Positions 28,562 through 37,937 of a stretch of DNA of 64,000 nt are shown here, piece after piece. The notes under the pieces are model-generated. The model saw only the letters and a list, made by a program, of their open reading frames with translations. It was not told where the DNA came from and did not search any database. Both the position numbers and the translations under genes were made by a program. How positions within the stretch are numbered: the stretch's first letter is position 1; every line of letters begins with the position of its first letter. Origin of the DNA: DATFBY01 sp035253585 (GTDB taxonomy: Bacteria > Gemmatimonadota > Gemmatimonadetes > Gemmatimonadales > Gemmatimonadaceae); contig DATFBY010000110.1 in the NCBI GenBank assembly GCA_035253585.1, positions 62,001-126,000 on the forward strand, read 5' to 3'.

Positions 28562-29878
28562 TCAGGCGTCGCGTGCGCAGCGGAAGCCGCTGAAGATCTG
28601 CCGCCGAATCGGATAATCCCAGTTGCGGAACGTGTTCCGAATGGCGCCCGGGCGGGTGGCCCACGATCCGCCGCGCAAGACCTTGTAGTCACTACCGAAG
28701 AAGACCTCCGAGTACTCGCGATACGGAAACACCTCGAATCCCGGATAGCCTTGGAAGTCGCTCGACGTCCACTCCCATACGTCGCCGATCATCCCGTAGC
28801 AGCCGATCGGCGACCGGTTGAGCGGATAGGCGCCGATCGGCGCCGTCCCGAACCCGAGTTGGTCGAGATTCGCGTGTTGCTCCGTCGGGCGCTCGTCGCC
28901 CCAGGGATACTCGCGCTTCTCGCCCGTCACGGGATCCCACGACGCTGCCGCTTCCCACTCGGCTTCTGACGGAAGCCGCTTTTTTCGGAAGCGGGCGTAA
29001 GCTTCGGCCTCGTAGTACGTCACGTGACAGACGGGGTGCGACTGGTCCACGACATCATCGCGGTCAATGACACGGTTCCGCCAAGCGCCGTACGAGCGAT
29101 ACCAATACTTCGGAGCGATGGCCCCACTCTCCTGCAGCCACGCCCATCCGGCATCCGACCAGAATTCGCGCCGGCGATAACCGTCTGCCTCCATGAACTC
29201 GAGATAAGCGCCGTTCGACACCGGCGCTACGTCGATCAGGAACGGTGCGAGCCTGACGAGATGCGTCGGCCGCTCGTTGTCGTACGCCACGCTCCGATCG
29301 TTGGTGCCGATCTCTACGTCACCGCCCGGAAAGAGGACCATCGCGCCTGACTCGATGGTTGTCGTGCGCTCGGGTAGCGCGCGGCGACGTGGCGGCTGAT
29401 ACGGCGCACCTTGCTTCAGCTGCAGTGTCTGGAGGATCGTCTCGCCGTGCTGGTACTCGTGCTGGAGCACCATGTGGTAGACGTAGCCGTCGTGCAGCAA
29501 CGCGTGCTCGTCGTCTAGCTCCACTCGATCGAAGCGATCGATCACGCGCGAGCGAATCTCCGCCATTAGCGCGGCACTCTCGTCGAGCGTCGGAAGACGG
29601 AGGACGCCGCGGACACGACGTGGATGCTCGAAGGGATTGAAGAGGCCGGGCATCTCGCCGAACTCGATCGGCCCATCGAGGTTCCGCGTCAGCCACAATT
29701 CTTCGAAGTGCGCGATGTGCCCGAGGTCCCAGACGATGGGACTCATCAACGGATCGTGCTGGCGACGGAGATCATCGTCGGACAGAGGGCTCACGAGGAG
29801 CATCGTCCGCGACCGCGCTTCCGAGAGAGCCGCGAGGATATCGGCTCTGGCGCTGCTTCGAATAGCGGTTCCAGTCAT
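28562..29878 (-). CDS. egtB: Ergothioneine sulfoxide synthase EgtB
   Basis: This non-haem iron enzyme couples hercynine to gamma-glutamylcysteine (or cysteine) with O2. The 438-residue protein has an N-terminal DinB-like domain with iron-ligand motifs (DLGHIAHFEELW and LQHEYQHGET) and a C-terminal formylglycine-generating-enzyme-like domain (WEWTSSDFQGYPGF, LRGGSWATRPGAIRNTFRNW, FSGFRCARD). The ATG at 29878 gives the family start (MTGTAIRSS). The longer open frame upstream is non-coding. It is the first gene of the operon. Confidence 0.95.
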   Translation of the reverse strand: MTGTAIRSSARADILAALSEARSRTMLLVSPLSDDDLRRQHDPLMSPIVWDLGHIAHFEELWLTRNLDGPIEFGEMPGLFNPFEHPRRVRGVLRLPTLDESAALMAEIRSRVIDRFDRVELDDEHALLHDGYVYHMVLQHEYQHGETILQTLQLKQGAPYQPPRRRALPERTTTIESGAMVLFPGGDVEIGTNDRSVAYDNERPTHLVRLAPFLIDVAPVSNGAYLEFMEADGYRRREFWSDAGWAWLQESGAIAPKYWYRSYGAWRNRVIDRDDVVDQSHPVCHVTYYEAEAYARFRKKRLPSEAEWEAAASWDPVTGEKREYPWGDERPTEQHANLDQLGFGTAPIGAYPLNRSPIGCYGMIGDVWEWTSSDFQGYPGFEVFPYREYSEVFFGSDYKVLRGGSWATRPGAIRNTFRNWDYPIRRQIFSGFRCARDA

Positions 29879-30023
29879 GCGCCGCCTCCAAACGCAAGAA
29901 CGAATCCACGCGGCGGCGCTGCATCCGCCGCTCCTAGAAGTGGCCGCCGACGGTCGACGCGTCAAGCGACAACTCCACGCCATTGAATTAGAAGTCGTTT
30001 TCTCGGCAAAAGGTTCCGCAAAA

Positions 30024-30063
30024 GCAAGCGGGCCGGCGCTCGCGTCGGCGCCGGCCCGCTTGC
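30024..30063 (-). terminator. Rho-independent terminator after the M28 peptidase gene
   Basis: A 16-bp perfect stem (30024-30039 with 30048-30063) with an 8-base loop is followed on the minus strand by TTTT. It lies between the M28 peptidase stop and the egtB start. Confidence 0.8.
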
Positions 30064-30074
30064 CTATCGGTGTG

Positions 30075-31877
30075 CTACTGTCGGCACTGTCCCTGGGGAT
30101 CGGGCTTCGGTTTGTCGATCGCCACACGGTGATCGAGATTCCCGAAGCGAACCGCCAGGTCTTTCAAGAACGTCGAGACGCGTGCCAGCTGCGCGTAGTT
30201 GATGTACTGCGGCTCGTCGGTCACCTGGTGGTAGTCGACGTGATCGCCCGTACTCAAGAACACGACCGGAATGCCGTAGCGCGCGTACATGTAATGATCG
30301 CTTCGGCAGTAGTACTGCTCGGGATGGTTCGGGGCGTCGAACTGATAGTCGAACGTGAACGGTACAGGACTCGCCGCGCCGACTTGTTCGACGATGTCGC
30401 CGTATTCCGTCGAGAGACGACGTGACCCGAGCAGCTGGATGTACCCTGGCTTCCCCTCGGGAAGATCGCTCGGCATGCCGCGGCCGATCATGTCTACGTT
30501 GAGCTGACCGACGATCGAATCACGGGGTACGGTCGGATTGTCGGTGAACCAACGCGCGCCAACGAGCCCTATCTCCTCCGAATCGTGCCACACGAACAGT
30601 AGCGACCGCTTCGGTCTGTTCGCCGCATCGGCGAAAAACTCGGCTACCTCGAGCAATCCCATGGAGCCCGAGGCATCATCGTCGGCGCCGTTGTTCACCG
30701 AGTCGATTCGCGCCGGCCGAATGCGCCGCAGACTATCGACATTCACCCTGATCTGCGCCTGAGCTGCTGCGGATGGCTGCGTGCCGCCATTCGCGTGCTT
30801 CAAACGCTGCACCTCGGCGTTGAACGCGCGAAGCGAATCGTGATCGACCGGCGTGCCGGTGAACCCGACGTGATCACTGTGCGCGCCGAGTGCGACGTAC
30901 TGCGCGCGAAGCGCGGCATCCGTACCCGGGAAGATCGCAATGACGTTACGCGCCGGCGCCTGCGTCTGCTGAAGAACGACGGCGCCGCGCAGCGTCTTCC
31001 CTATCGCGCCTGCCTTGAGCGTCGACGGGTCAGCGCCAAGGACTTTCGTTGCGGCCGCGGTGGTAAGGAACAGCGTGATCGGACCGGTGCCTGGCGGCGA
31101 GTCGGCGCGAAGGGCGAAGCTCGGGTTGCGCAGAAAGTCGACCAGCGGGGTCGACGCATGCTCCCAGCCGACTAGCGCGACACCAGCCGCTTCGCTGAAG
31201 CGGGGCGCGGCTTGGAAAGAGACCAACGGCAGCTGTGCCGGAGTGCCGGCGGGCGGTGCGGGCAACGTGAACACGACGAGCTTTCCTTTCATCTGCGCCA
31301 CGCTTGGCAGCGCCGTCGTATCCTGTGAGAGAGTGCCGCCGTAGATCGCTTGAACCCCGTCGAGCGAGCGACGAAGGAATCGCTGAGGACGCACAGCTCC
31401 GAAGTCGGTCCACCAACGCAGCGTACTGCCGTCGACGGCGACCGATGACGTCGTGTCGAACAAGCGCCTAACGATTGGCACCGCCTGGAAGAACGTGCCG
31501 TTCTCGCCCGCTGGTGTCGCACCGAGACGCCGCAGCTCGGCCGCGATGTAGGCGGTTCCCTTCTCGCCACCCGCGGTTCCCGTGCGCCGGCCCATCATCG
31601 AGTCATCAGCGAAGAGATACACGCGACTCATGAGGTCGCCGGGCGTGATCGCCGTCGACGTCGGCTTCGGCGTGTATTTCCGTGGCAGCGTGTCGCCGGG
31701 AAGGATCTCAGCAGATGCTGGCGTCGGCGTAGCAGCGGCGGCGCCTGTTGCCGGCGCTACTGGTGCGTCCGTGCTCGAGGGCGACTTCGCGCACGCGGCA
31801 AACAAGATGGCCGTCACGAGCATCTGCAATGCAAGCGAGTACCGCCCGCGAAGAGGCGGATGAGTCCGGCTGTCCAT
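30075..31877 (-). CDS. M28 family zinc aminopeptidase-like lipoprotein
   Basis: The ATG at 31877 gives a 600-residue protein with a signal peptide and lipobox (LFAAC, C29), so it is likely anchored to a membrane outside the cytoplasm. A PA-like insert may cover about 150-290. The M28 domain carries the metal ligands in ALGAHSDHVG, NGADDDASGS, HDSEEIGLVGARWF and VDYHQV. Family members are aminopeptidases or carboxypeptidases, and the specificity here is unknown. The LytTR/LytS genes lie just upstream on the same strand. Confidence 0.9.
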   Translation of the reverse strand: MDSRTHPPLRGRYSLALQMLVTAILFAACAKSPSSTDAPVAPATGAAAATPTPASAEILPGDTLPRKYTPKPTSTAITPGDLMSRVYLFADDSMMGRRTGTAGGEKGTAYIAAELRRLGATPAGENGTFFQAVPIVRRLFDTTSSVAVDGSTLRWWTDFGAVRPQRFLRRSLDGVQAIYGGTLSQDTTALPSVAQMKGKLVVFTLPAPPAGTPAQLPLVSFQAAPRFSEAAGVALVGWEHASTPLVDFLRNPSFALRADSPPGTGPITLFLTTAAATKVLGADPSTLKAGAIGKTLRGAVVLQQTQAPARNVIAIFPGTDAALRAQYVALGAHSDHVGFTGTPVDHDSLRAFNAEVQRLKHANGGTQPSAAAQAQIRVNVDSLRRIRPARIDSVNNGADDDASGSMGLLEVAEFFADAANRPKRSLLFVWHDSEEIGLVGARWFTDNPTVPRDSIVGQLNVDMIGRGMPSDLPEGKPGYIQLLGSRRLSTEYGDIVEQVGAASPVPFTFDYQFDAPNHPEQYYCRSDHYMYARYGIPVVFLSTGDHVDYHQVTDEPQYINYAQLARVSTFLKDLAVRFGNLDHRVAIDKPKPDPQGQCRQ

Positions 31878-31908
31878 GTAGAGCCTTTGAAGAGGTACGA
31901 GAGCGCGA

Positions 31909-32703
31909 CTAACGAGTCTGTCCGAGCTGTTCCTCGAGACGCTCGCGATAGCCACGGCTCAACTTGAGCCGCGTGCCGTCACGCAAGATGACAATGTACT
32001 CACCCGAGAACCACGGCTGCATCTCCTTGACCCGATCGAGGTTCACGATCGTGGACCGGTGGATGCGCGCGAAATGGGTGGGGTCGAGCCGCTCGGCGAG
32101 ATTGCTGATCGTCTCACGGATGACGTGCGACTCGCGGCCGACGTGCAACCGCACGTAGTTGGCGGCCGCTTCTACCCAGTCGATCTCCGCCGTCTTCACG
32201 AAGAAGATCTTGCCGCCCGAGCGGATCATGAGACGATCGAGATAACGGTCCCCGCCTGCTGCGCCGTCGCCGGCGCGCGCCTGAGCGGCGAGCTGCTCGA
32301 GCAGTGTGATCAGCCGCTGATTCTGATCGGAAGCTTGCGCGCGCTCGAGCTGATCGCGTGCGCGCTGAAAGGCGCTCCGGAAGCGCTCGGGATCGAAGGG
32401 CTTCACCAGGTAGTCCAGCGCGTGCACCTCGAACGCTCGCACCGCGTATTGGTCGTACGCCGTGGTGAAGATGACGAGCGGAACCTGCTGCGGATCGAGC
32501 GCCTGGAGCACGCCGAAGCCGTCGATCTCCGGCATCTGCACGTCGAGGAACACGAGATCCGGCTGGTGCTGGCGGATGGTGGCGATCGCTTCCCGTCCAT
32601 CGCTGCACTCGGCAACGACGTCGACATCGGGTTCCGCTTTCAAGAGCCGGAGAATTCGACGTCGTGCGAGCGGTTCGTCGTCCACCACCACCGTCTTGAT
32701 CAT
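31909..32703 (-). CDS. LytTR-family response regulator
   Basis: The 264-residue protein has a receiver domain (about 1-120) with phospho-acceptor D54 in LVFLDVQMPEIDG and a C-terminal LytTR DNA-binding domain (about 160-260; IDWVEAAANYVRLH, RIHRSTIVNLDRV). It overlaps the kinase gene by 4 bases, so the two are a cognate pair. Targets are not visible. The M28 peptidase 31 bases downstream may share the transcript. Confidence 0.95.
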   Translation of the reverse strand: MIKTVVVDDEPLARRRILRLLKAEPDVDVVAECSDGREAIATIRQHQPDLVFLDVQMPEIDGFGVLQALDPQQVPLVIFTTAYDQYAVRAFEVHALDYLVKPFDPERFRSAFQRARDQLERAQASDQNQRLITLLEQLAAQARAGDGAAGGDRYLDRLMIRSGGKIFFVKTAEIDWVEAAANYVRLHVGRESHVIRETISNLAERLDPTHFARIHRSTIVNLDRVKEMQPWFSGEYIVILRDGTRLKLSRGYRERLEEQLGQTR

Positions 32704-33968
32704 CGGATGCGATTCTCCGCCGAAGCACCGTTCTCGGCCGCCAGGGCCACCCGCAGAGGAATCTCGATCGACACGACGGCGCCGCCGTCCTCATCCGCAG
32801 CCAGACTGAACCGATGCGCGTCGCCGTACAGCTGCCGCAGCCGCGCCCGCGTGTTCCCGATTCCGACGCCCTCGCGAATCTCGCCGCGCCGAAGGCCGAC
32901 GCCGTTGTCGCGCACTTCGAGCTGGAGCCGGCCGTCGCGCGCCAGCGCAAAGATTCCGACACGCCCGGGAGCCGCGCGCGGTGACAGCCCGTGGCGGATG
33001 GAGTTCTCCACCAGCGGCTGGAGCACGAAGGTCGGCACGCAGGCGTCGAGCGTTTGCGGCTCGACCTGTACGTCGACCGAGAGACGGTCGCGGAAACGCG
33101 TCTGCTCGATCTCCACGTAGGCGCGAAGGAAATCGAGCTCCTGCTTCAGCGTGATTTCCTGCGATCCCGCCTGATCGAGCGACATGCGCAGCAAACTTCC
33201 AAGACGCGTGATGGTCCTGTCGGCCGCCTCCGGGTTCTCGTGTATGAGCTCCGAGATCGCGTTCAGTGTGTTGAATAGGAAGTGCGGCTGAAGCTGCATC
33301 TTGAGCAGCTGGAGCTCGGCGGTCGCCAGGTCGTGCGATAGCTCCGACGCGCGATATTGTCGCTCGCGGAACCAGCGGTAGTAGTTCACCGCGTGAGTGG
33401 CGGCGAGGATCACGAAGTAGCTGAAGACGTTGACGTCGAGCTGGAAGAGAAGCATCGCGTCGAACGGCAGCTGCCCGATTCCGACCAGTGGATACACCGC
33501 CCGGTCGATCGAGACATCGATCACGCACAGCGCCAGCGCAACGACCAGATGCACTGGGACACGCCACATCCAGTTGCTTCGGCCGATGCGCAAGCGGTGC
33601 GCAAGCCAGATCACCAGTGGCGTGAACGCGGCCCAGATCCAGGCGGTAGTGAGGCCGAGCGGCAGGATCTGACGCATCGGCGGCGCGGGAGCGTCGATCG
33701 CGTGCAGATAGAGAATCGTCTGCTGCGCCGAGAAGACGCCGTAGGCGTTCCACGTCAGGAAGATCGCCAGTGCCCACTTCCATCGGCCAAATGTCCGGCC
33801 CGTTTGGCGTCCGATGGGCCGCTCCGCTTCCACTTCGGCGATGGCCGCCGGATCGGGCGCGCGGCGTGACACGATCCCGCCTGGCGGAGTCATGTTGTCG
33901 TCGTACACTTGCCCCGTATGCGTCGCGGTGGCGTCGCCGACGGGCGCTTCCTCCAATTGCTTCACCAT
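32700..33968 (-). CDS. LytS-family sensor histidine kinase
   Basis: The 422-residue protein has a cytoplasmic N-terminal stretch and four hydrophobic segments (about 64-86, 98-122, 137-152 and 172-190). A His_kinase domain follows with phospho-histidine H229 in LQPHFLFNTLNA, then an ATPase domain (DNGVGLRRGEIREGVGIGN). There is no large sensor domain, so the signal may be membrane-related. It is paired with the overlapping LytTR regulator. Confidence 0.94.
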   Translation of the reverse strand: MVKQLEEAPVGDATATHTGQVYDDNMTPPGGIVSRRAPDPAAIAEVEAERPIGRQTGRTFGRWKWALAIFLTWNAYGVFSAQQTILYLHAIDAPAPPMRQILPLGLTTAWIWAAFTPLVIWLAHRLRIGRSNWMWRVPVHLVVALALCVIDVSIDRAVYPLVGIGQLPFDAMLLFQLDVNVFSYFVILAATHAVNYYRWFRERQYRASELSHDLATAELQLLKMQLQPHFLFNTLNAISELIHENPEAADRTITRLGSLLRMSLDQAGSQEITLKQELDFLRAYVEIEQTRFRDRLSVDVQVEPQTLDACVPTFVLQPLVENSIRHGLSPRAAPGRVGIFALARDGRLQLEVRDNGVGLRRGEIREGVGIGNTRARLRQLYGDAHRFSLAADEDGGAVVSIEIPLRVALAAENGASAENRIR

Positions 33969-34196
33969 TCAACTCCTTGCAGTGCGCACACGTGCTTCGG
34001 CACGAGGGCGATCGGCTTGGCTACAGAGTGTTCCGGGTGTCCGATTCCGGGCAACTCAAATGGGACGAGCAGCAGAACCCGGGGGACGAAAGGAAATCGC
34101 CCCAGCGACCGCCCCGAGTCCTCTTGTCCGCGCTGGGCACCGTCCCTAATCTGCGCCGCGACGCGCTCGTCGTCTCCCCCTCTATCACTGTAATCG

Positions 34197-35015
34197 ATGC
34201 GGTATTCACGTTGGTGGACGCCTCTCGCGCCGAGGCTCGCGCGCCTCGTCGTGCTGTGCGTCGCGGTCGCGTCGTGCTCCGATAGCCGCTCCACGGGACC
34301 TCGTGGCGCGCCCGACCGCGATGGCACACCCGATCTCATCGTCGACGAGGGCGTTCTCGAGTCTTCGGTTCGCTTCGCTACCGAGACGATCTCGCAGGGG
34401 TCGTGCACGTCCGTCGAGGGAAACATCCCGCCGGGCACCTACCGTACGATGCGCTTCAGTGTGTCGACACCGAACATCGGCGACGCTGACGTTTTCATCG
34501 GTGATCCCCGCGGCCACATCGATCCGAACGGTGACGGTGACTTCGCCGATAGCGACGGGCTCTTCGACTTCGCCGCCTGTCATAACCACTTTCACTACCG
34601 CCGGTACGCCACCTACGAGTTGTTCCAAGTAAATTCAGACAACAGCCTCGGACCCGCGATGCGTGCGAGCAAGATCGGTTTCTGCATGCAGGACTCGGAG
34701 CCGTATCGTGACGGCATCGGCCGCTCGGAATGGGTATATCGCCAGTGCGGCTCGCCGACTCAGGCTGGCAATCAGGGCTTGGCAACCGGTTGGACCGACA
34801 TCTACGATCGCACGCTCGACGGACAGTTCTTTCTGCTGAACGATCCCCGCGCGCCGGTGCCGCCCGGCAGATACGCGTTGCGCGTGACAGTCAATCCTGG
34901 GTTTGTGCGCGACCCGGGCGATCCTTGTCCGGTGGTGGTGGACGGTTTGTGCCACGTGTTCGCCGAGAGCAATTACTCGAATAACGTCGCCGAAATCCGC
35001 CTGACGATTCAGTGA
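34197..35015 (+). CDS. Lysyl-oxidase-like copper amine oxidase lipoprotein
   Basis: The 272-residue protein has a signal peptide and lipobox (AVASC, C27) and a lysyl oxidase domain (about 44-270). The copper-binding motif CHNHFHY (H129, H131, H133) matches animal CHQHYH. K159 in SKIGFCMQD and Y203 in TDIYDRTLDG align with the Lys and Tyr that form the lysyl tyrosylquinone cofactor in human LOX. NNVAEIRLTI resembles the conserved C-terminal end of LOX. It therefore looks catalytically competent and extracytoplasmic. Its physiological amine or protein substrate is unknown. The next gene overlaps the stop. Confidence 0.87.
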   Translation: MRYSRWWTPLAPRLARLVVLCVAVASCSDSRSTGPRGAPDRDGTPDLIVDEGVLESSVRFATETISQGSCTSVEGNIPPGTYRTMRFSVSTPNIGDADVFIGDPRGHIDPNGDGDFADSDGLFDFAACHNHFHYRRYATYELFQVNSDNSLGPAMRASKIGFCMQDSEPYRDGIGRSEWVYRQCGSPTQAGNQGLATGWTDIYDRTLDGQFFLLNDPRAPVPPGRYALRVTVNPGFVRDPGDPCPVVVDGLCHVFAESNYSNNVAEIRLTIQ

Positions 35016-35317
35016 GCAAGCGCATGTCGAAGTCGTATGTAGAGCGACGCACAGTCTCTAGGAAAACGCCATTGGACGGAAAGCTGGAGATCTCCGGCGG
35101 GGCAGCCAAGCGCCTCACCGAGTCGACGCCTTTGGCCGTGGATTTGAACGGGGTGCGCGGCCAGGGTACGCTCGTTTCAATGCCGTGTACCTGCCGCGAC
35201 GTCGCGCACGTGCACTATTTCCTCGAATCTGAGTCGTTCCGGACGCTCTCGCCTGAGACCGAGGTCGAAGTTCGAATTTCGGGCGACGGCTCGAGCGCCG
35301 TGGTGACGACGGTCTAG
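35012..35317 (+). CDS. Hypothetical protein, 101 residues
   Basis: A GTG at 35012 overlaps the lysyl-oxidase-like stop (GTGA), and an ATG at 35024 is an alternative. The product is soluble, Arg/Lys-rich at the N terminus, with CTCRDVAHVHYFLESE in the middle and a beta-rich end. No known domain is recognised. Coupling suggests a role with the upstream oxidase. Confidence 0.55.
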   Translation: MSKRMSKSYVERRTVSRKTPLDGKLEISGGAAKRLTESTPLAVDLNGVRGQGTLVSMPCTCRDVAHVHYFLESESFRTLSPETEVEVRISGDGSSAVVTTV

Positions 35318-35321
35318 CCAC

Positions 35322-35609
35322 ATGGCTCAGCCCGACCGTCGCCGACGGAACGGCGTCATCGCCGCTGTAATCGTCGCGCTGTTCGTCGGCTATCTGCTGT
35401 GGTCGACGCTCGGTGCGCAGAAGGCATCGTGCGAAGTGTGCGTGTCGTTCGCTGGTGGAAATAACTGCGCCACCGCGTCGGCGTCCGATACGATCGAGGC
35501 ATTGCAATCGGCGCAGTCCACGGCCTGTGGCCCATTGGCGCGGAGCATGGATGCCTCGATCGCGTGCGCCAATCGCCGCCCCACCCGCTCCCGGTGCTCG
35601 CTGCGCTGA
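35322..35609 (+). CDS. Small single-pass membrane protein (hypothetical)
   Basis: The 95-residue protein has a basic N terminus, one membrane helix (about 11-29) and an exported Cys-rich part with six cysteines (CEVC, NNCATA, TACG, IACAN, SRCS). It follows the 101-residue gene by 4 bases, completing a three-gene plus-strand run with the lysyl-oxidase-like gene. The function is unknown. Confidence 0.6.
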   Translation: MAQPDRRRRNGVIAAVIVALFVGYLLWSTLGAQKASCEVCVSFAGGNNCATASASDTIEALQSAQSTACGPLARSMDASIACANRRPTRSRCSLR

Positions 35610-35613
35610 CTCG

Positions 35614-37194
35614 TTAGGCAGCGCCCGCCTCGCGCCGCGGGCGCGCGACAGGTCTCACCCATCGCTCCACCAGCGCCAGACCTCCGTCGACCAGAAGTGC
35701 GAGCAGCGCTGCGGGGATCGCCCCCGACAGAATCATGCGCGTATCCGACAGCGCTAGGCCGGCGACGATCGGGTCGCCGAGACCGCCGGCGCCGATGAAT
35801 GCCGCCAGCGTTGCCGTGCCGACCGTAATCACCGCCGCAGTGCGAATTCCGGCCATGATCACCGGCGCTGCAAGAGGGAGACGCACATGCCGGAGGACCT
35901 GCGCCGGCGTCATTCCGAGCGAAAGCGCCGCGTCGGCGGCGGCCGGATCGGCATCGCGAACGCCGGTATATGTATTCCGGACGATCGGGTAGAGCGCGTA
36001 GAGAAAGAGCGCCACCAACGCCGGCACCACGCCGATGCCCAGCAGCGGGATCATGAACGCGAGAAGCGCGATCCCCGGCAGTGTCTGGAGCAGCCCGACG
36101 GTGCGGATTACCGACTCCGCTCCCTTCCCCAGGCGCTCGAGCATCACGCCGAGCGGGAGAGCGATGACGACCGCGGCCGCCAGCGAGATCACCACGAGAA
36201 GGAGATGCCGCCGGGTGAGCGACAGCAGGTCGCTGCGCCGGGCCACGAGGTAGGTGCCTAACGATTCGCGCTTCCGATCGATCGCGCGCGATACAGTCGA
36301 GGTGCCCATGAGCGAAAGATCGCGGAGCGCATCCGAAGCGACGCGCGCCACCGGCTCGTTGTCGACCTCCACACGCCGGTTGAGCGCCCGCATGCGCTCC
36401 TCATCCAACCGGCCGCTCAGCTCGGACAGAATGGCGGCCACCTGCGGAACGTCGCGCTGCACCGCCGGCCCCAGAAGCGCAGCTGCCTGATACGGGGGAA
36501 AGAAGCGCTTGTCATCGTCTAGGACTACGAGGTCGTAACGCGCGATCAAACCATCAGTCGAGTAGCCATCGATGACGTCCACCTCGCCTTCGGCGAGCGC
36601 CTGATACTTCACGGCCGGCACCAACGAGCGAACTTCACGTGGCGCGACGGTGTAGACGCGTCGCAATCCGGGCAGCCCGTCTGCACGTCCGATGAAGTCG
36701 GGCGTGAACCCGGCTCGCAGTCGGCGGGCCACGCGCCCCAAATCGCTCAGCGTGCGCAGGGAGAGCGAATCGGCGGTCGCGCGTCGTACCGCGATCGCAT
36801 AGGTATTCTCGAATCCGAGTGGAGGCAGCCAGCGGACGCCGAATCTGGCGCTGAAGTCGCGGACGACACGGGCATAAACGGCATCTGGATCAGGCTCCGG
36901 CTGTTCGCCCAGGATGGCGATGAGGCCGGTGCCCGTGTACTCCGGGTAGACGTCGATCGCATTCGTGCGAAGTGCGCGAAACGCGATCTCGGTGGCCCCG
37001 AGCCCGAGACGACGGTCGACCCTGAGCCCGCGGACCTCGAGCAGCTGGGCGAACATCTCCGCCAGCAGATACGACTCGCCAAAGGGTTTGGATGCGACGA
37101 CCACGGTGCGCTTCGACGGTTGGGCGCCTAACGAGTGCGCAACACCGAACAGCGTCGCTCCGACGAGAGCCACCCAACGCGCGAGCCGCGTCAT
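35614..37194 (-). CDS. Osmoprotectant ABC transporter, fused substrate-binding and permease protein
   Basis: The 526-residue protein joins an OpuAC/ProX-type binding domain to a BPD permease. The binding domain covers about 28-290, with VVVASKPFGESYLLAEM, YPEYTGTGL and VDVIDGYSTD. The permease covers about 325-515, with the EAA-like loop DAALSLGMTPAQVLRHVRLP. A signal sequence precedes the binding part. Quaternary-amine (glycine betaine, choline or carnitine) uptake is the family role. The permease-binding fusion in this order is known in the Opu/Bil-type family. It overlaps the ATPase gene by 4 bases. Confidence 0.9.
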   Translation of the reverse strand: MTRLARWVALVGATLFGVAHSLGAQPSKRTVVVASKPFGESYLLAEMFAQLLEVRGLRVDRRLGLGATEIAFRALRTNAIDVYPEYTGTGLIAILGEQPEPDPDAVYARVVRDFSARFGVRWLPPLGFENTYAIAVRRATADSLSLRTLSDLGRVARRLRAGFTPDFIGRADGLPGLRRVYTVAPREVRSLVPAVKYQALAEGEVDVIDGYSTDGLIARYDLVVLDDDKRFFPPYQAAALLGPAVQRDVPQVAAILSELSGRLDEERMRALNRRVEVDNEPVARVASDALRDLSLMGTSTVSRAIDRKRESLGTYLVARRSDLLSLTRRHLLLVVISLAAAVVIALPLGVMLERLGKGAESVIRTVGLLQTLPGIALLAFMIPLLGIGVVPALVALFLYALYPIVRNTYTGVRDADPAAADAALSLGMTPAQVLRHVRLPLAAPVIMAGIRTAAVITVGTATLAAFIGAGGLGDPIVAGLALSDTRMILSGAIPAALLALLVDGGLALVERWVRPVARPRREAGAA

Positions 37195-37937
37195 TGTATT
37201 CCGGCGCGCTCGAGGAGTGAGGCGACGTAATCCGTCGCCGGCCGGTCGATGCAGTCATCGGCCGTGCCGATCTGCTCGAGTCGTCCGCGACGCATGACCG
37301 CGATACGGTCGGCGAGCATGATCGCCTCGCGCAGGTCGTGCGTCACCAGTACCGAGCTCACGAAAACGTTGCGTCGAAGGTCCGCAAACGACTGCTGAAG
37401 CTCTCCGCGTGTGATGGCGTCGAGCGCGCCGAAGGGCTCGTCGAGGAGCAGGAGATCGGGTGACGCCGCGAGCGCTCTGGCGATCGCCACGCGCTGGCGC
37501 TGGCCGCCGGACAGCTCGTGGGGCGCACGCGCCGCCAGCTCCTCGATCCCAACGAGTGCCAGCGCCGAGCGACCGCGGGCGAGCGGGTCCGTCATGTCGC
37601 GGAGCCAGGGAACGAGCGCCGCGTTCCGCTCCACCGACCAATGCGGAAGTAGCCCGCCGTCCTGCGGCACGTAGCCGATGCGTCGCCGCAGGGAGACGGG
37701 GTCGAGAGCGCGCGTGTCGGCGCCGTCGACCAGGATCCGTCCGTCGTCAGGCGCAATCATCCGATTGAAGCAGCGGAGCAAGGTGGTCTTCCCCGATCCG
37801 CTCTCACCGACCAGCGCCATGCACTCGCCACGCTCGATGGCCAGGGAGACGCGATCGAGCGCGACCGCCTCGCCGAAGCGCTTGGTGACCTGGTCAGCCA
37901 CCAGCGCGAAGGGTGCCTGCGCTTGCGACGTCGTCAA
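37191..37937 (-). CDS. Osmoprotectant ABC transporter ATP-binding protein
   Basis: The 248-residue ATPase has Walker A GESGSGKTT, signature LSGGQRQRVAIARAL and Walker B LLLDEPFGALD. The length is that of short OpuCA/ProV relatives without a full CBS pair. It energises the fused permease encoded next to it. Its start overlaps the aceK stop by 4 bases. Confidence 0.93.
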   Translation of the reverse strand: MTTSQAQAPFALVADQVTKRFGEAVALDRVSLAIERGECMALVGESGSGKTTLLRCFNRMIAPDDGRILVDGADTRALDPVSLRRRIGYVPQDGGLLPHWSVERNAALVPWLRDMTDPLARGRSALALVGIEELAARAPHELSGGQRQRVAIARALAASPDLLLLDEPFGALDAITRGELQQSFADLRRNVFVSSVLVTHDLREAIMLADRIAVMRRGRLEQIGTADDCIDRPATDYVASLLERAGIQ

